Below, piece by piece: positions 27,220 to 35,784 of a stretch of DNA of 64,000 bases; the stretch's first letter is position 1, and each line of letters opens with the position of its first letter. Origin of the DNA: Alistipes onderdonkii. GTDB taxonomy: Bacteria > Bacteroidota > Bacteroidia > Bacteroidales > Rikenellaceae. The notes under the pieces are model-generated. The model was given only the letters and a program-made list of their open reading frames with translations. It made no database searches and was not told where the DNA came from. The stretch lies in NCBI RefSeq assembly GCF_025145285.1, contig NZ_CP102251.1, forward strand, positions 1,922,001-1,986,000, in the 5' to 3' direction. Both the position numbers and the translations under genes were made by a program.

Positions 27220-27744
27220 GTGAAAATCGCGATCGTATTATTGGCCGCTGTGCTGCTTGTCATCGGCGTGGTATACGGCCGTGCCGCCGACCGTACCGAC
27301 CGCACTCCGGTGCCGTCGTTCGACCTGGCGCGCTACATGGGCACCTGGTATGAGATCGCCCGCTACGACCATCCGTTCGAACGGGGGCTGGCCGGAGTGC
27401 AGGCGCGCTACGAACTGAGGCCCGACGGTCGCATCGGGGTGTTCAACAGCGGAACGGATTACCGTTCGGGCCGTTGTAAACGTGCGCGGGGCAAAGCCTG
27501 TGCGGGACAGGTGCCGGGGCGTTTGCGGGTCTCTTTTTTCTGGGTTTTTTATTCGGATTACAACGTCATGGAGCTGGGCGGCGATTACGATTGGGCATTG
27601 GTCGGCGGCGGTTCGGCAAAATACCTCTGGGTACTGTCACGCACGCCGACACTCCCCGCGCATACGCTCAACCGCATCCTGCGGCTGGCCGAACGACGCG
27701 GTTACCGGACGGACAGGCTTCTGTTCGTCGACCAGGGGCAATGA
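27220..27744 (+). CDS. Lipocalin family protein (Blc type)
   Basis: The product of about 175 residues has an N-terminal membrane/signal segment (KIAIVLLAAVLLVIGVVYG) and a lipocalin domain. YMGTWYEIARYDHPFERGL carries the GxW lipocalin signature and VQARYELRPDGRIGVFNSG follows. DYNVMELGGDYDWALVGGGSAKYLWVLSRTP is the typical Blc C-terminal strand set. Blc-type lipocalins bind lipids such as lysophospholipids at the envelope. There is no in-frame ATG; GTG 27220 with GGGGA just upstream is the most likely start. It is 75 bp downstream of dxs and could be co-transcribed. Confidence 0.88.
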   Translation: MKIAIVLLAAVLLVIGVVYGRAADRTDRTPVPSFDLARYMGTWYEIARYDHPFERGLAGVQARYELRPDGRIGVFNSGTDYRSGRCKRARGKACAGQVPGRLRVSFFWVFYSDYNVMELGGDYDWALVGGGSAKYLWVLSRTPTLPAHTLNRILRLAERRGYRTDRLLFVDQGQ

Positions 27745-27785
27745 CACTCCGCCGAAGGGGTGCTCCTCCGTTCCCTGCGGCCGTG

Positions 27786-28541
27786 TTACACCGTGAACGT
27801 CCAGTCGTCGCCCCGGCTGAGCGCGGCGTCGAACCGGAACCCTTCCCATTCGAATTCTTTGAGCATTTCCGGATCCGTAATCCGGTTTCTGATAAGGTGG
27901 CGCGTCATCTCCCCGCGGCACATTTTCGTGTAGACCACGATGGTTTTCAGACGGTCGCCCTCGCGGATGCGGAATTCGGGCGTGATGATACGCGCTTCGC
28001 GGCGGATGCGTTTCCAGTCGAACAGGCGCTTCATCTCGCTGCTGGCGAGGTTGACCAGGATGCCGTCGTCGGCATGGATTTTTTCGAGGAAGGCCTCCGT
28101 CAGCCGTCCCTGCCAGTACCCGAACATCGTTTGGTCGTCGTGCCCCGGCAATACGGCGTCCCCTTCCAGCCGGTAGCGGCGGATTGCGTCCAGCGGCCGG
28201 AGCAGCCCGTAGAGGAACGACGTGATGTTGAGGTGCTGCTGTGCGTATTCGAAATCCCCGGGGGTGAATCGCTCCGGGGCGATATGCCTGAATACGACGC
28301 CCGTGTAGGCCAGCAGCGCGGGGAGGGCCTCTTCGCCGTGGAACTGCCGGTAACGCCGGCGGTTGGTCGCGGCGATCTGCCGGTTGGTGCGCAGCATGCG
28401 TTCCAGCTCTTCGGTGCTGAGCGTCGCCAGCTGCAGGGCCAGCTCCGCGGCCTCGCGGGCGTAACGCGGCAGGGTCGTTCGGGGGATTTCGGCCGGATTG
28501 TTTTCGGCCATCGTTTTGGCGCAGGAAAGGAGTATTTGCAT
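27786..28541 (-). CDS. yaaA: Peroxide stress protein YaaA (DUF328)
   Basis: The 251-residue protein begins MQILLSCAKTM and contains the family blocks FHGEEALPALLAYTGVVFRHI (near 73), LNITSFLYGLLRPLDAIRRYRLEGDA (near 107) and LVNLASSEMKRLF near 165. YaaA helps limit free iron and DNA damage under hydrogen peroxide in E. coli. It starts 9 bp after the preceding gene and is last of a three-gene minus-strand unit. Confidence 0.93.
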   Translation of the reverse strand: MQILLSCAKTMAENNPAEIPRTTLPRYAREAAELALQLATLSTEELERMLRTNRQIAATNRRRYRQFHGEEALPALLAYTGVVFRHIAPERFTPGDFEYAQQHLNITSFLYGLLRPLDAIRRYRLEGDAVLPGHDDQTMFGYWQGRLTEAFLEKIHADDGILVNLASSEMKRLFDWKRIRREARIITPEFRIREGDRLKTIVVYTKMCRGEMTRHLIRNRITDPEMLKEFEWEGFRFDAALSRGDDWTFTV

Positions 28542-28550
28542 GGCTGTGGA

Positions 28551-29318
28551 TCAAAATTGGATGTCCTGCCCCTCTGCCGGCTCCGCAAAGCGGGTGAACG
28601 GGACGAACGGCGTCACCGTGAACTCGGCCGTGAGCAGGTATGGACGGTATGGGCAGGTCTTGTACACCTGCTTGCAGATACGGTAACGCGCATACCGGGC
28701 CGGGTAGACACGGGGTGCGAGCCGGGCTGTGAACCCGTAGGTGTATTCGGCGGCCGGTGCCGGATGCGGTACTTCGGTGCGGGATGGGTTGTTTGGCCCG
28801 ATGCCGACCAGCAGTGAGTTCCACGCATTGACGACGGGCAGCGTTTCCCACCGTCCGTGCTGGAAGCGGCAGACGGTGTAGTCGCTCCCGAAGTATACCG
28901 TCGAATCGCCTTTGTGGCGGATCATGAGCCGGATATGTTCGGTGCCGGCGGGATAAAATGCGTATTCGGCATCCATCGTGAGCCCATCCGGCGGAGCAGC
29001 CCCTTCGGGTGCGGGCGGATAGGGTGTCGTGTCGGGGTCGAACCCGTGGAGCCGGATCAGGGGGCTGTCGTGCACGCAGCGGCGGAAGCGGGCTTTCATC
29101 GCCGTGTCGGCACGGATCATGTGTACGTCTATGACACCGTCCGGTTCGTTGACCGCCGATGCGTAGATGGCGTTTGCGACCGGATCGGCCGCCTTGTTGT
29201 CTGCCGCCCACTGCCAGATGCTGTCCTGCAAAGCGGACAGTCCGTCCGTTGCGGGGCGCTTCTGTGCGGCGGCCGTACAGCCGGCCGCAAGCAACAGGAA
29301 CAGCAGGAGGCGTTTCAT
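28551..29318 (-). CDS. Secreted protein with an Ig-like fold, function unknown
   Basis: The 255-residue protein has a signal peptide (MKRLLLFLLLAAGCTAAAQ, with a Cys that may or may not be lipidated). The C-terminal half (about 120-240) reads EYAFYPAGTEHIRLMIRHKGDSTVYFGSDYTVCRF, then WETLPVV and YRICKQVYKTCPYRPYLLTAEFTV, resembling bacterial immunoglobulin-like domains found in secreted Bacteroidetes proteins. No catalytic motif is seen. It lies between a radical SAM gene (13 bp) and yaaA (9 bp). Confidence 0.6.
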   Translation of the reverse strand: MKRLLLFLLLAAGCTAAAQKRPATDGLSALQDSIWQWAADNKAADPVANAIYASAVNEPDGVIDVHMIRADTAMKARFRRCVHDSPLIRLHGFDPDTTPYPPAPEGAAPPDGLTMDAEYAFYPAGTEHIRLMIRHKGDSTVYFGSDYTVCRFQHGRWETLPVVNAWNSLLVGIGPNNPSRTEVPHPAPAAEYTYGFTARLAPRVYPARYARYRICKQVYKTCPYRPYLLTAEFTVTPFVPFTRFAEPAEGQDIQF

Positions 29319-29331
29319 GGTGCGGTGCGGT

Positions 29332-30105
29332 TTATGCTACGGAGCAGGGGATGCCGAGTGCCTCGACGCGGGCGGCGATGGCCTGCAACTCCTCGCGCGG
29401 CACTTTTTCGAGCGTCCGGCACGGGGTGTCGCGGTCGAGCGAGTAGACCATGACCTGCCGCGGGCCGATTTCGCCGATCAGGCGCAGCCATGCCGCGACC
29501 TCCTCTTCGGTGGTGTTGTCGACCCGCTGTCCGTCGAACTCCCCGCGCAGGAACATCGTCTGCACGGTCAGGTGCCCGTCGAAGCCTTTCATCTGATCGA
29601 CGACCCTGCGTACGGAATAGGCCGGGCTCTGGGGATTGTTTATCAGGCGTGCCGTGGCGTCGAAGGCCGAATCGAGCTTTAGGATGTTGTTGTCCACGCT
29701 GCGAAGGGCACGGCGCACGCCCTCGCGGTGGAGCTGCGTGGCGTTCGAAAGCACGGAAACCCTGGCCGAGGGGCACAGCTCGTCGCGCAGGGCGATCGTG
29801 TCGCCGATCACGGCTTCGAATTCGGGGTGCATCGTCGGCTCGCCGTTGCCGGCGAAGGTGATGACGTCGGGCGGGGTGCCGTCGGCCACCATGCGCCGCA
29901 GCGTCGCTGCGAGCTGTGTGCGGACGTCTTCGCGGGTGTTGAAGCGCCGCGCGCCGGGATGCTCGGCATTCCAGCCGCATTCGCAGTAGATGCAGTCGAA
30001 CGAGCAGAGTTTCGACTCGGTGGGCAGGAGGTTGACCCCCAGCGAGAGTCCCAGCCGCCGCGAATGTACCGGGCCGAAGATGATGTCATGGAATAATGAA
30101 GTCAT
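29332..30105 (-). CDS. Radical SAM protein
   Basis: The 257-residue protein carries CxxxCxxC at Cys34, Cys38 and Cys41 (CSFDCIYCECG), which binds the SAM [4Fe-4S] cluster. ITFAGNGEPTMHPEFEAVI near 90 is the GEPT-type motif of radical SAM proteins of the MoaA/activase-like group. The N terminus FGPVHSRRLGLSLGVNLLP marks a known Wyosine/COG0731-like subfamily of uncharacterised radical SAM proteins. ATG 30105 is chosen because the conserved N terminus begins there. The substrate is unknown. Confidence 0.88.
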   Translation of the reverse strand: MTSLFHDIIFGPVHSRRLGLSLGVNLLPTESKLCSFDCIYCECGWNAEHPGARRFNTREDVRTQLAATLRRMVADGTPPDVITFAGNGEPTMHPEFEAVIGDTIALRDELCPSARVSVLSNATQLHREGVRRALRSVDNNILKLDSAFDATARLINNPQSPAYSVRRVVDQMKGFDGHLTVQTMFLRGEFDGQRVDNTTEEEVAAWLRLIGEIGPRQVMVYSLDRDTPCRTLEKVPREELQAIAARVEALGIPCSVA

Positions 30106-30236
30106 ACCACAAAGATAGTATATGCCGGGGGCAAAAGCAAGTTTACTTGCATTTTGCCGGGGCGCCGCCTGTCTGAGGCAAAGCCGAAGATAGCTAAAAC
30201 GGAAATATTTTTCTACCTTTACAAAAACCATTCCTT

Positions 30237-31400
30237 ATGAAATTCAGGTTCGGATTGCTGCCGCGCGTCGTGCTGGCCATCGGCCTCGGGGTCGGCTGCG
30301 GCTTTTTCTTCCCTGTATGGGCGACGCGTATCGCCCTTACGTTCAATGATATTTTCGGCCAGTTCCTTTCGTTCGTCATCCCGTTGCTCATCCTCGGGCT
30401 GGTGGCGCCGGGCATCGCCGACCTGGGACGCAACGCCGGGCGCCTGCTGGCCCTCACGGCGGCGCTGGCCTATGCCTTCACCCTTTTCTCGGGCTTCGGC
30501 ACCTACCTCACGGGGCGGGCGCTGTTCCCCGCATTGCTCGAAGGCGCCGCAGCCGTGCTGCCCGACGCGGCCGCAACGGCCCCCGCACCCTATTTCACGG
30601 TCGGGATGCCACCCCTGTTCGGTGTCATGTCGGCGCTGGTACTGGCCTTCGTACTCGGGCTGGGGATGGCCTATACGCACAGCGTGAAACTCAAAGGGGT
30701 GATGGACGATTTCAAGTCGATCATCGACCGCGTGATCGCGGGCGTCATCATCCCGCTGCTGCCCTTCTATATCTTCGGAATCTTCCTTTCGATGACCCAG
30801 TCCGGGCAGGTGGCCGGGGTGCTGGGCGTCTTCGTGAAGCTGATCGTGGTGATCTTCTTCATGACCGTCGTGCTGCTGCTCGCACAGTTCTCCGTTGCCG
30901 GGCTCGTTGCCCGCAAAAACCCGCTGCAGATGCTCCGTACGATGCTCACAGCCTATGTTACGGCGCTCGGCACGCAATCGTCGGCCGCCACCATCCCCGT
31001 GACCCTGGCGCAGACCCTCCGGCTCGGCGTGCGCCCCCAGCTGGCGTCGTTCGTCGTACCGCTCTGTGCCACGATCCACCTTTCGGGGTCGATGATGAAG
31101 ATCGTGGCCTGCGCATTGGCCGTTTCGATGCTGGCCGGGCTGGATATTCCGGCGGGGACTTTCGCGGGGTTCATCCTGCTGCTGGGCGTGACGATGATTG
31201 CCGCACCGGGGGTGCCGGGCGGCGCGATCATGGCGGCGCTGGGATTGCTCGAATCGATGCTCGGGTTCGACGAGACGCTCGCGGGGCTGATGATCGCCAC
31301 CTACATCGCCATGGACAGCTTCGGCACGGCGACCAACGTGACGGGCGACGGTGCCGTCGCGGTGATCGTCGATGCGATAGACCGCCGATCGGAAAAATGA
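30237..31400 (+). CDS. Dicarboxylate/amino acid:cation symporter (DAACS family)
   Basis: The 387-residue membrane protein has about eight to ten hydrophobic segments and the DAACS (GltP/SstT-like) hallmarks: LGTQSSAATIPVTL near 240-253 for the SSSAAT-type hairpin motif, and a DSFGTATNVTGDGAVAVIVD C-terminal segment corresponding to the substrate/cation site. These carriers import glutamate, aspartate, serine or C4-dicarboxylates with sodium or protons. Which substrate is not evident. It is transcribed alone and ends at a terminator. Confidence 0.9.
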   Translation: MKFRFGLLPRVVLAIGLGVGCGFFFPVWATRIALTFNDIFGQFLSFVIPLLILGLVAPGIADLGRNAGRLLALTAALAYAFTLFSGFGTYLTGRALFPALLEGAAAVLPDAAATAPAPYFTVGMPPLFGVMSALVLAFVLGLGMAYTHSVKLKGVMDDFKSIIDRVIAGVIIPLLPFYIFGIFLSMTQSGQVAGVLGVFVKLIVVIFFMTVVLLLAQFSVAGLVARKNPLQMLRTMLTAYVTALGTQSSAATIPVTLAQTLRLGVRPQLASFVVPLCATIHLSGSMMKIVACALAVSMLAGLDIPAGTFAGFILLLGVTMIAAPGVPGGAIMAALGLLESMLGFDETLAGLMIATYIAMDSFGTATNVTGDGAVAVIVDAIDRRSEK

Positions 31401-31424
31401 AAAACCGAACAAAGTTCTTCCCCG

Positions 31425-31446
31425 GGCCGCCGAAAGCGGCCTTTTT
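31425..31446 (+). terminator. Rho-independent terminator
   Basis: GGCCGC (31425-31430) pairs with GCGGCC (31436-31441) around CGAAA, followed by TTTTT. Confidence 0.85.
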
Positions 31447-31508
31447 CCTTATCTAATATCCGGAAATAAGTATAAATGCGTACCCGTGCCGAATAAAAAA
31501 CGGCTAAT

Positions 31509-31540
31509 TTTGATGGCTAAAAGGTTTTTTTGTACTTTTG
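31509..31540 (+). promoter_or_regulatory. Promoter of the alpha-oxoamine synthase gene
   Basis: TTTG (31509-31512), a 20-nt spacer and TACTTTTG (31533-31540) match the Bacteroidetes consensus. The coding start is 43 bp further on. Confidence 0.75.
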
Positions 31541-31582
31541 CGCGTCCGAAACGGAAACTTAAACATTAAATTACAATATTTT

Positions 31583-32854
31583 ATGGTTGATATTTTTGCA
31601 CGCCTTGAGAAAAATGCAGGTGGCCCCATCGGTCAGTACATGTCGTACGCCCACGGTTATTACGCTTTCCCCAAACTGGAAGGCGATATCGGCCCCCACA
31701 TGACTTTCCGGGGCAAGAAGATGCTCAACTGGAGTCTGAACAACTACCTCGGGCTGGCCAACCACCCCGAAGTCCGCAAGGCCGACGCCGAGGGTGCCGC
31801 GCAGTTCGGCATGGCGGCCCCGATGGGCGCCCGCATGATGAGCGGCCAGACCGTCTACCACGAGCGTCTCGAGCGCGAACTGGCCGAGTTCGTCGGCAAG
31901 GAGGATGCCTTTCTGCTGAACTTCGGTTACCAGGGTATGATTTCGATCATCGACTGCCTGCTGACGCCGCGCGACGTGGTGGTCTACGATGCCGAGGCAC
32001 ACGCCTGCATCATCGACGGCCTGCGCCTGCACAAGGGCAAGCGTTTCGTATACGGACACAACGACATGGAGTCGCTGCGCCTGCAATTGCAGCATGCCAC
32101 CGACCTGGCCGAAGAGCAGAACGGCGGCGTACTCGTAATCACCGAGGGTGTCTTCGGCATGAAGGGCGACCTGGGCAAGCTCGACGAGATCGTGGCCCTG
32201 AAAAAGGATTTCCAGTTCCGCCTGCTGGTCGACGATGCCCACGGCTTCGGTACGATGGGTGAGGGCGGCCGCGGTACGGCATCGCATTTCGGCGTTGTGG
32301 ACGGCGTAGACGTGCTGTTCAACACCTTTGCCAAGTCGATGGCCGGTATCGGTGCATTCGTCTGCGGCCCCCGCTGGCTGATCAACCTGCTGCGTTACAA
32401 CATGCGTTCGCAGCTTTATGCCAAGTCGCTCCCGATGCCGATGGTTATCGGTGCGCTCAAACGCCTGGAGTTGATCCGCAACCACCCCGAATACCAGCAG
32501 AAGCTTTGGGAGATCGTGCGCGTGTTGCAAAGCAGCCTCAAAGAGAACGGCTTCGAGATCGGTGTGACCAATTCGCCCGTGACGCCCGTTTTCCTGAAGG
32601 GCGGCATCCCCGAGGCTACGAATCTGGTCGTCGACTTGCGTGAGAACCACGGCATCTTCTGTTCGATGGTCGTTTACCCCGTAATTCCGAAAGGCGAGAT
32701 CATCCTGCGCATCATCCCGACCGCAGTCCACACCCTCGAGGACGTGAATGTCACTATCGAGGCGTTCAAGGCCGTACGCAGCAAACTCCAGGACGGCATT
32801 TACGCCCAGCTGCCCATCCCGGTACGTGCCGACGAAGGATTCCTGGTTCGTTAA
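31583..32854 (+). CDS. Alpha-oxoamine synthase family enzyme, probably serine palmitoyltransferase-like
   Basis: The 423-residue PLP fold-type I protein belongs to the family of serine palmitoyltransferase, KBL and 8-amino-7-oxononanoate synthase. Motifs: SLNNYLGLANHPEVRKA near 50, GARMMSGQTVYHERLERELAEF near 85, the PLP-aspartate segment LLVDDAHGFGTMGEGGRG near 215-232, and the Schiff-base Lys in FNTFAKSMAGIGAF near 252. A long N-terminal extension (GYYAFPKLEGDIGPHMTFRG) and the C-terminal ENHGIFCSMVVYPVIPKGEIILRIIPTAVHT block match a Bacteroidetes group often annotated as serine palmitoyltransferase. That function fits sphingolipid-making Bacteroidales, but KBL activity is not excluded from sequence alone. 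Confidence 0.85.
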   Translation: MVDIFARLEKNAGGPIGQYMSYAHGYYAFPKLEGDIGPHMTFRGKKMLNWSLNNYLGLANHPEVRKADAEGAAQFGMAAPMGARMMSGQTVYHERLERELAEFVGKEDAFLLNFGYQGMISIIDCLLTPRDVVVYDAEAHACIIDGLRLHKGKRFVYGHNDMESLRLQLQHATDLAEEQNGGVLVITEGVFGMKGDLGKLDEIVALKKDFQFRLLVDDAHGFGTMGEGGRGTASHFGVVDGVDVLFNTFAKSMAGIGAFVCGPRWLINLLRYNMRSQLYAKSLPMPMVIGALKRLELIRNHPEYQQKLWEIVRVLQSSLKENGFEIGVTNSPVTPVFLKGGIPEATNLVVDLRENHGIFCSMVVYPVIPKGEIILRIIPTAVHTLEDVNVTIEAFKAVRSKLQDGIYAQLPIPVRADEGFLVR

Positions 32855-32913
32855 TTCCCCGGTTCCCGGCAGGACGGTTTATTCCGCCGCCCGGAAATAA
32901 GGGTTTCCCATAT

Positions 32914-32954
32914 GATGTCCCCGGCTTTTCCGAAGGCCGGGGACATCGTTTTGT
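32914..32954 (+). terminator. Rho-independent terminator
   Basis: A 12-bp perfect stem (32914-32925 with 32936-32947) is followed by GTTTTG, 60 bp after the preceding stop codon. Confidence 0.82.
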
Positions 32955-32974
32955 GACAAAATTCGCCGGAAAAT

Positions 32975-33005
32975 TTTGCAGAATAAATTTTTCAGTTTAT
33001 ATTTG
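32975..33005 (+). promoter_or_regulatory. tRNA-Gly promoter
   Basis: TTTG (32975-32978), a 19-nt spacer and TATATTTG (32998-33005) form a near-perfect promoter 73 bp before the mature tRNA. Confidence 0.75.
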
Positions 33006-33078
33006 CAATCCCGAAATGCAAGTTTCGGATGCCGGAAAGGGAGGTTGAAAGCCTCTTTTGCAGACGGAGAAACATATT

Positions 33079-33151
33079 GCGGAAATAGCTCAGTTGGTAG
33101 AGCACAACCTTGCCAAGGTTGGGGTCGCGAGTTCGAGTCTCGTTTTCCGCT
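33079..33151 (+). tRNA. tRNA-Gly (GCC anticodon)
   Basis: A 73-nt cloverleaf folds completely: acceptor stem GCGGAAA/TTTCCGC, D stem GCTC/GAGC, anticodon stem CAACC/GGTTG with loop TTGCCAA (anticodon GCC), and T arm GCGAG-TTCGAGT-CTCGT. The discriminator base is T and CCA is not encoded. Its 3' end serves as the integration site of the following genomic island, which keeps the tRNA intact. Confidence 0.97.
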
Positions 33152-33152
33152 C
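33140..33152 (+). other. attL: left attachment-site core of the island
   Basis: TCGTTTTCCGCTC covers the 3' strand of the T stem and acceptor stem of tRNA-Gly. It is repeated in direct orientation at 41565-41577. Confidence 0.85.
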
Positions 33153-33187
33153 TGGAAGCCTTGAGAAAGAGGCAGAGATAAAGAGCA

Positions 33188-33222
33188 AAAACCTTATGTA
33201 TCAATGATATGTAAGGTTTTTT
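33188..33222 (+). terminator. Terminator carried by the island, downstream of tRNA-Gly
   Basis: AAAACCTTA (33188-33196) pairs with TAAGGTTTT (33212-33220) followed by more T. It would end tRNA-Gly transcription in the integrated state, replacing the original terminator now displaced beyond attR. Confidence 0.75.
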
Positions 33223-33272
33223 CGTTTTTAGGTTGAAGCCGAAAAAAGCAACGGAATGCAGGTTTTTACGAC

Positions 33273-33286
33273 CTTATCGGTGACCT
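33273..33286 (+). repeat. 14-bp direct repeat near attL (possible integrase arm site)
   Basis: CTTATCGGTGACCT occurs here and again at 41489-41502 near attR. A partial inverted copy, AGGTCAC, follows at 33307-33313. Identical sites just inside both ends are what integrase arm-binding sites look like. Confidence 0.6.
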
Positions 33287-33312
33287 GTATCGCTCGGGCC
33301 CGAAATAGGTCA

Positions 33313-33401
33313 CTGCTGTAAGTTATTGCATTAATTATCAGCTTTTTGCTCCGCAACAATTCTATGCTGTAAACGTATTACTCACAAACCATTTACAGCA
33401 G
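33313..33401. promoter_or_regulatory. Inverted repeats in the integrase leader
   Basis: CTGCTGTAA (33313-33321) is perfectly inverted as TTACAGCAG (33393-33401), with another GCTGTAAA at 33366. The right copy abuts the integrase ATG. These could be operators or further arm sites. Confidence 0.5.
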
Positions 33402-33402
33402 T

Positions 33403-34617
33403 ATGGAAAGAAAGACTTTCAGCGTGGTTTTCTTCTGCAAGAAAACCAAAGTAACGAAAAAGGGCAAAGCCCCGATCTATGTGCGCATCAAGACCTGCGG
33501 CACGGCTACGGAGATTTACACGCGATGCCAAATCGAGCCGGAGCGTTGGAATCAACGGCTTGAACGGTCACTCTATAAGGACGAGATAGACCAACAGATC
33601 AACAGCATCGTCGCCAGCTACCGGGTCAATGTCCTCGCGGCCTATGACCAGTTAATCAAGGAGGGCAAAGAGCCGACGTGTTTTGCCATCAAACACCGGC
33701 TTGAAAACCCTTCGGGTAATGCGCGGATGTTCCTCGCGGAGTTTTCGAAGTATTGCGACAAACGGCAGAAAGAGGTCGGAACACGTATCACCCAACTCAC
33801 GGCGAACAAGTATCACCGCCTGCTTCGCTACCTGAAAGAGTATATGCAGGCGCAATACAAAAAGGAAGATATTCCGCTGGATATGGTTAATTACGAGTAC
33901 CTCGACGGACTGAACACCTTTATCCAGACGGCCCATAACTGCAAGACCAACGGAGCGATAAACCTGCTCTGCTGCCTGAAAAACTTTATGCTGTACGCTA
34001 TCCGCAACGAGTGGATCGAAAAGAATCCGTTTCAGTACTACAAACTGAAACCCGAACACAACAAGTCGAAAGACCACCTGACAAAGGCGGAATTGGATGT
34101 TTTGATAAACAAACCGATGCCGAATGAGCGTTTAAGCCGGATTCGGGATGTGTTCGCGTTCTGCTGCCTGACGGGACTTGCCTTTACCGATGCTGACCAC
34201 CTGCGCCCGGAGCATATCAGCGCGGACATGGACGGGGCATTGTGGATTCATAAACCACGGGAAAAAACCGCCGTCATGAGCCGCATCCCACTATTGCCCT
34301 ATACGATTATGCTTTTGCGCAAATATGAACATGACGAGAAATGCAGGGAGCAGGGTAAGATGTTGCCGATACCGAGCAATACGAAGATGAACGCTTATCT
34401 GAAAGAGATTGCGGTAGTCTGCAATATCGACAAAACACTGACGACGCATTGCGCCCGGCATACGTTCGCCTGCCTTGCTGTGGAGTATGGGATGCCGATA
34501 GATGTACTTGCAAAAATCCTCGGCCATACCAATACAAATATGACACGCCACTATGCCAAATTCTCCGAAAGGCTGATAGGCCGGGAGATGCAGAAATTCG
34601 GAAGTCTGTTAAATTAG
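33403..34617 (+). CDS. Island integrase (tyrosine recombinase, IntDOT-like)
   Basis: The 404-residue protein has the layout of Bacteroidetes element integrases: an N-terminal arm-binding domain (VRIKTCGTATEIYTRCQIEPERWNQ), a core-binding domain (about 100-205) and the catalytic domain. Box II reads HCARHTFACLAVEYGMPIDVLAKILGHTNTNMTRHYAKF, giving His/Arg, LGH and the Tyr nucleophile near residue 385. The box I Arg is not in its usual place (CLTGLAFTDADHL), as known for IntDOT. It lies directly beside the tRNA-Gly attL site and is very probably the enzyme that moved the island. Its 3' end overlaps the convergent membrane-protein gene by 4 bp. Confidence 0.93.
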   Translation: MERKTFSVVFFCKKTKVTKKGKAPIYVRIKTCGTATEIYTRCQIEPERWNQRLERSLYKDEIDQQINSIVASYRVNVLAAYDQLIKEGKEPTCFAIKHRLENPSGNARMFLAEFSKYCDKRQKEVGTRITQLTANKYHRLLRYLKEYMQAQYKKEDIPLDMVNYEYLDGLNTFIQTAHNCKTNGAINLLCCLKNFMLYAIRNEWIEKNPFQYYKLKPEHNKSKDHLTKAELDVLINKPMPNERLSRIRDVFAFCCLTGLAFTDADHLRPEHISADMDGALWIHKPREKTAVMSRIPLLPYTIMLLRKYEHDEKCREQGKMLPIPSNTKMNAYLKEIAVVCNIDKTLTTHCARHTFACLAVEYGMPIDVLAKILGHTNTNMTRHYAKFSERLIGREMQKFGSLLN

Positions 34618-35327
34618 ATTTTAGAAAATAAAGCGATGTGCTTCTTATAATAATCGTCAAGTTGATGAATCAAATCCAAATACTCCTCATACATAAATGC
34701 AAAATTACCGCCGTCATTTTTCATCCGATCAATTATTGGATTATCAAAAATGGACATAAAAAAGCAACCGCGTATCTTGGATAAGATTGCCATTAATTCT
34801 GCATCTATATACTTCTCGAAAAAAAAGATAGCCATAATATTTTGCCCATTATATAAATTTACATACGAAATGTATTCTATCCAAGTAAGCTTCTTTAGAT
34901 TTTTGCTGTCTACCATAGGGGCAGTCCTATCACCGAGCTTTAGATTGTCGAAAATTTGGAATACGGTTTTCTCATCAGGATAATCGGCAATTTCATTGAT
35001 ATTTTGTACATTTGCCATATTATGAATTATTCCTTTTCCGGTATTGATAATATCGACAATATGTTGCCCAACAATAGGATATATCTTGCGAAAAGCTCTC
35101 ATCTCTTCTGCATGGTGATCTACCAGATAAATTAGATAAGCAAGTAAGTAACCGGAAAGCAACATGTTAAATATTCTGCCAATACTATCGGCAGAGGGAA
35201 AAATCGCAGGTATGTGGATTAGCCAAATTTCATAAACCACTACAAATATAAAACTAACGCTTGCATACAAGGTCAAATCGAGCCGGATAGTTGAAAGGTA
35301 TTGAGACCGCTTTTTGATTTTCTTCAT
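34614..35327 (-). CDS. Island membrane protein, function unknown
   Basis: The 237-residue product has two predicted membrane helices (about residues 18-40 and 50-68, YASVSFIFVVVYEIWLIHIPAIF and LLSGYLLAYLIYLV) followed by a soluble region of about 165 residues with charged helices. The gene is AT-rich compared with the chromosome. It has a TAACTTTG promoter box at 35359-35352 on the minus strand and AAGGAT next to the ATG. I recognise no family. Its place between integrase and regulators suggests cargo, and a membrane-effector role in defence is possible but only an inference. Confidence 0.6.
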   Translation of the reverse strand: MKKIKKRSQYLSTIRLDLTLYASVSFIFVVVYEIWLIHIPAIFPSADSIGRIFNMLLSGYLLAYLIYLVDHHAEEMRAFRKIYPIVGQHIVDIINTGKGIIHNMANVQNINEIADYPDEKTVFQIFDNLKLGDRTAPMVDSKNLKKLTWIEYISYVNLYNGQNIMAIFFFEKYIDAELMAILSKIRGCFFMSIFDNPIIDRMKNDGGNFAFMYEEYLDLIHQLDDYYKKHIALFSKI

Positions 35328-35409
35328 ATCCTTAGGAATTATTAATCAAAACAAAGTTAATAATATTCTGACCAATGCAATAAATAGCAATATAAAAAGG
35401 GATAACAAG

Positions 35410-35459
35410 AAAGGCGGGGCGCACGGGATTCGGAATGATCCCTAACACGCCCCGCCTTT
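35410..35459 (-). terminator. Terminator after the HTH genes
   Basis: A 12-bp perfect outer stem (35410-35421 with 35448-35459) encloses an inner 5-bp stem (GGGAT/ATCCC). It lies 18 bp past the HTH gene stop. Confidence 0.75.
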
Positions 35460-35477
35460 ACGTTTACACACTCCTAC

Positions 35478-35783
35478 CTACTGCGGGTTATAGGTGGGTC
35501 TGTAATTCTTTGTCAGCATTTCCCGGATCGCCGATTCGGGATAGAGGATGTTGCGCTCGCTTATTGCGACAAACGGTATCTGCCGCGTGTCGCGGAGCGT
35601 TTGCAAGGTTCGGGGTGAGATGTGCAGCAGATCGCAAACCTCGCTGCCCGTCAGGTTGTTCTCCGACCCGACCGGAGGACGATAGTTCTTATCGGCCAGT
35701 TGCAGGGTTTCTTCGGCCCGGTCGATCATAGCAAGCAACTCCCGGACTTCCTCGCTCTCCATCGTTAAATAGTCCGATTCCAT
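35478..35783 (-). CDS. Excisionase-like helix-turn-helix protein
   Basis: This 101-residue protein has a helical N-terminal part (residues 1-35) and a MerR/excisionase-type HTH: LTGSEVCDLLHISPRTLQTLRDTRQIPFVAISERNILYPESAIREML. Pairs of such small HTH proteins are a standard part of Bacteroidetes integrative elements, where they direct excision. The gene starts 1 bp after the stop of a related but broken HTH gene. Confidence 0.82.
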   Translation of the reverse strand: MESDYLTMESEEVRELLAMIDRAEETLQLADKNYRPPVGSENNLTGSEVCDLLHISPRTLQTLRDTRQIPFVAISERNILYPESAIREMLTKNYRPTYNPQ

Positions 35784-35784
35784 G

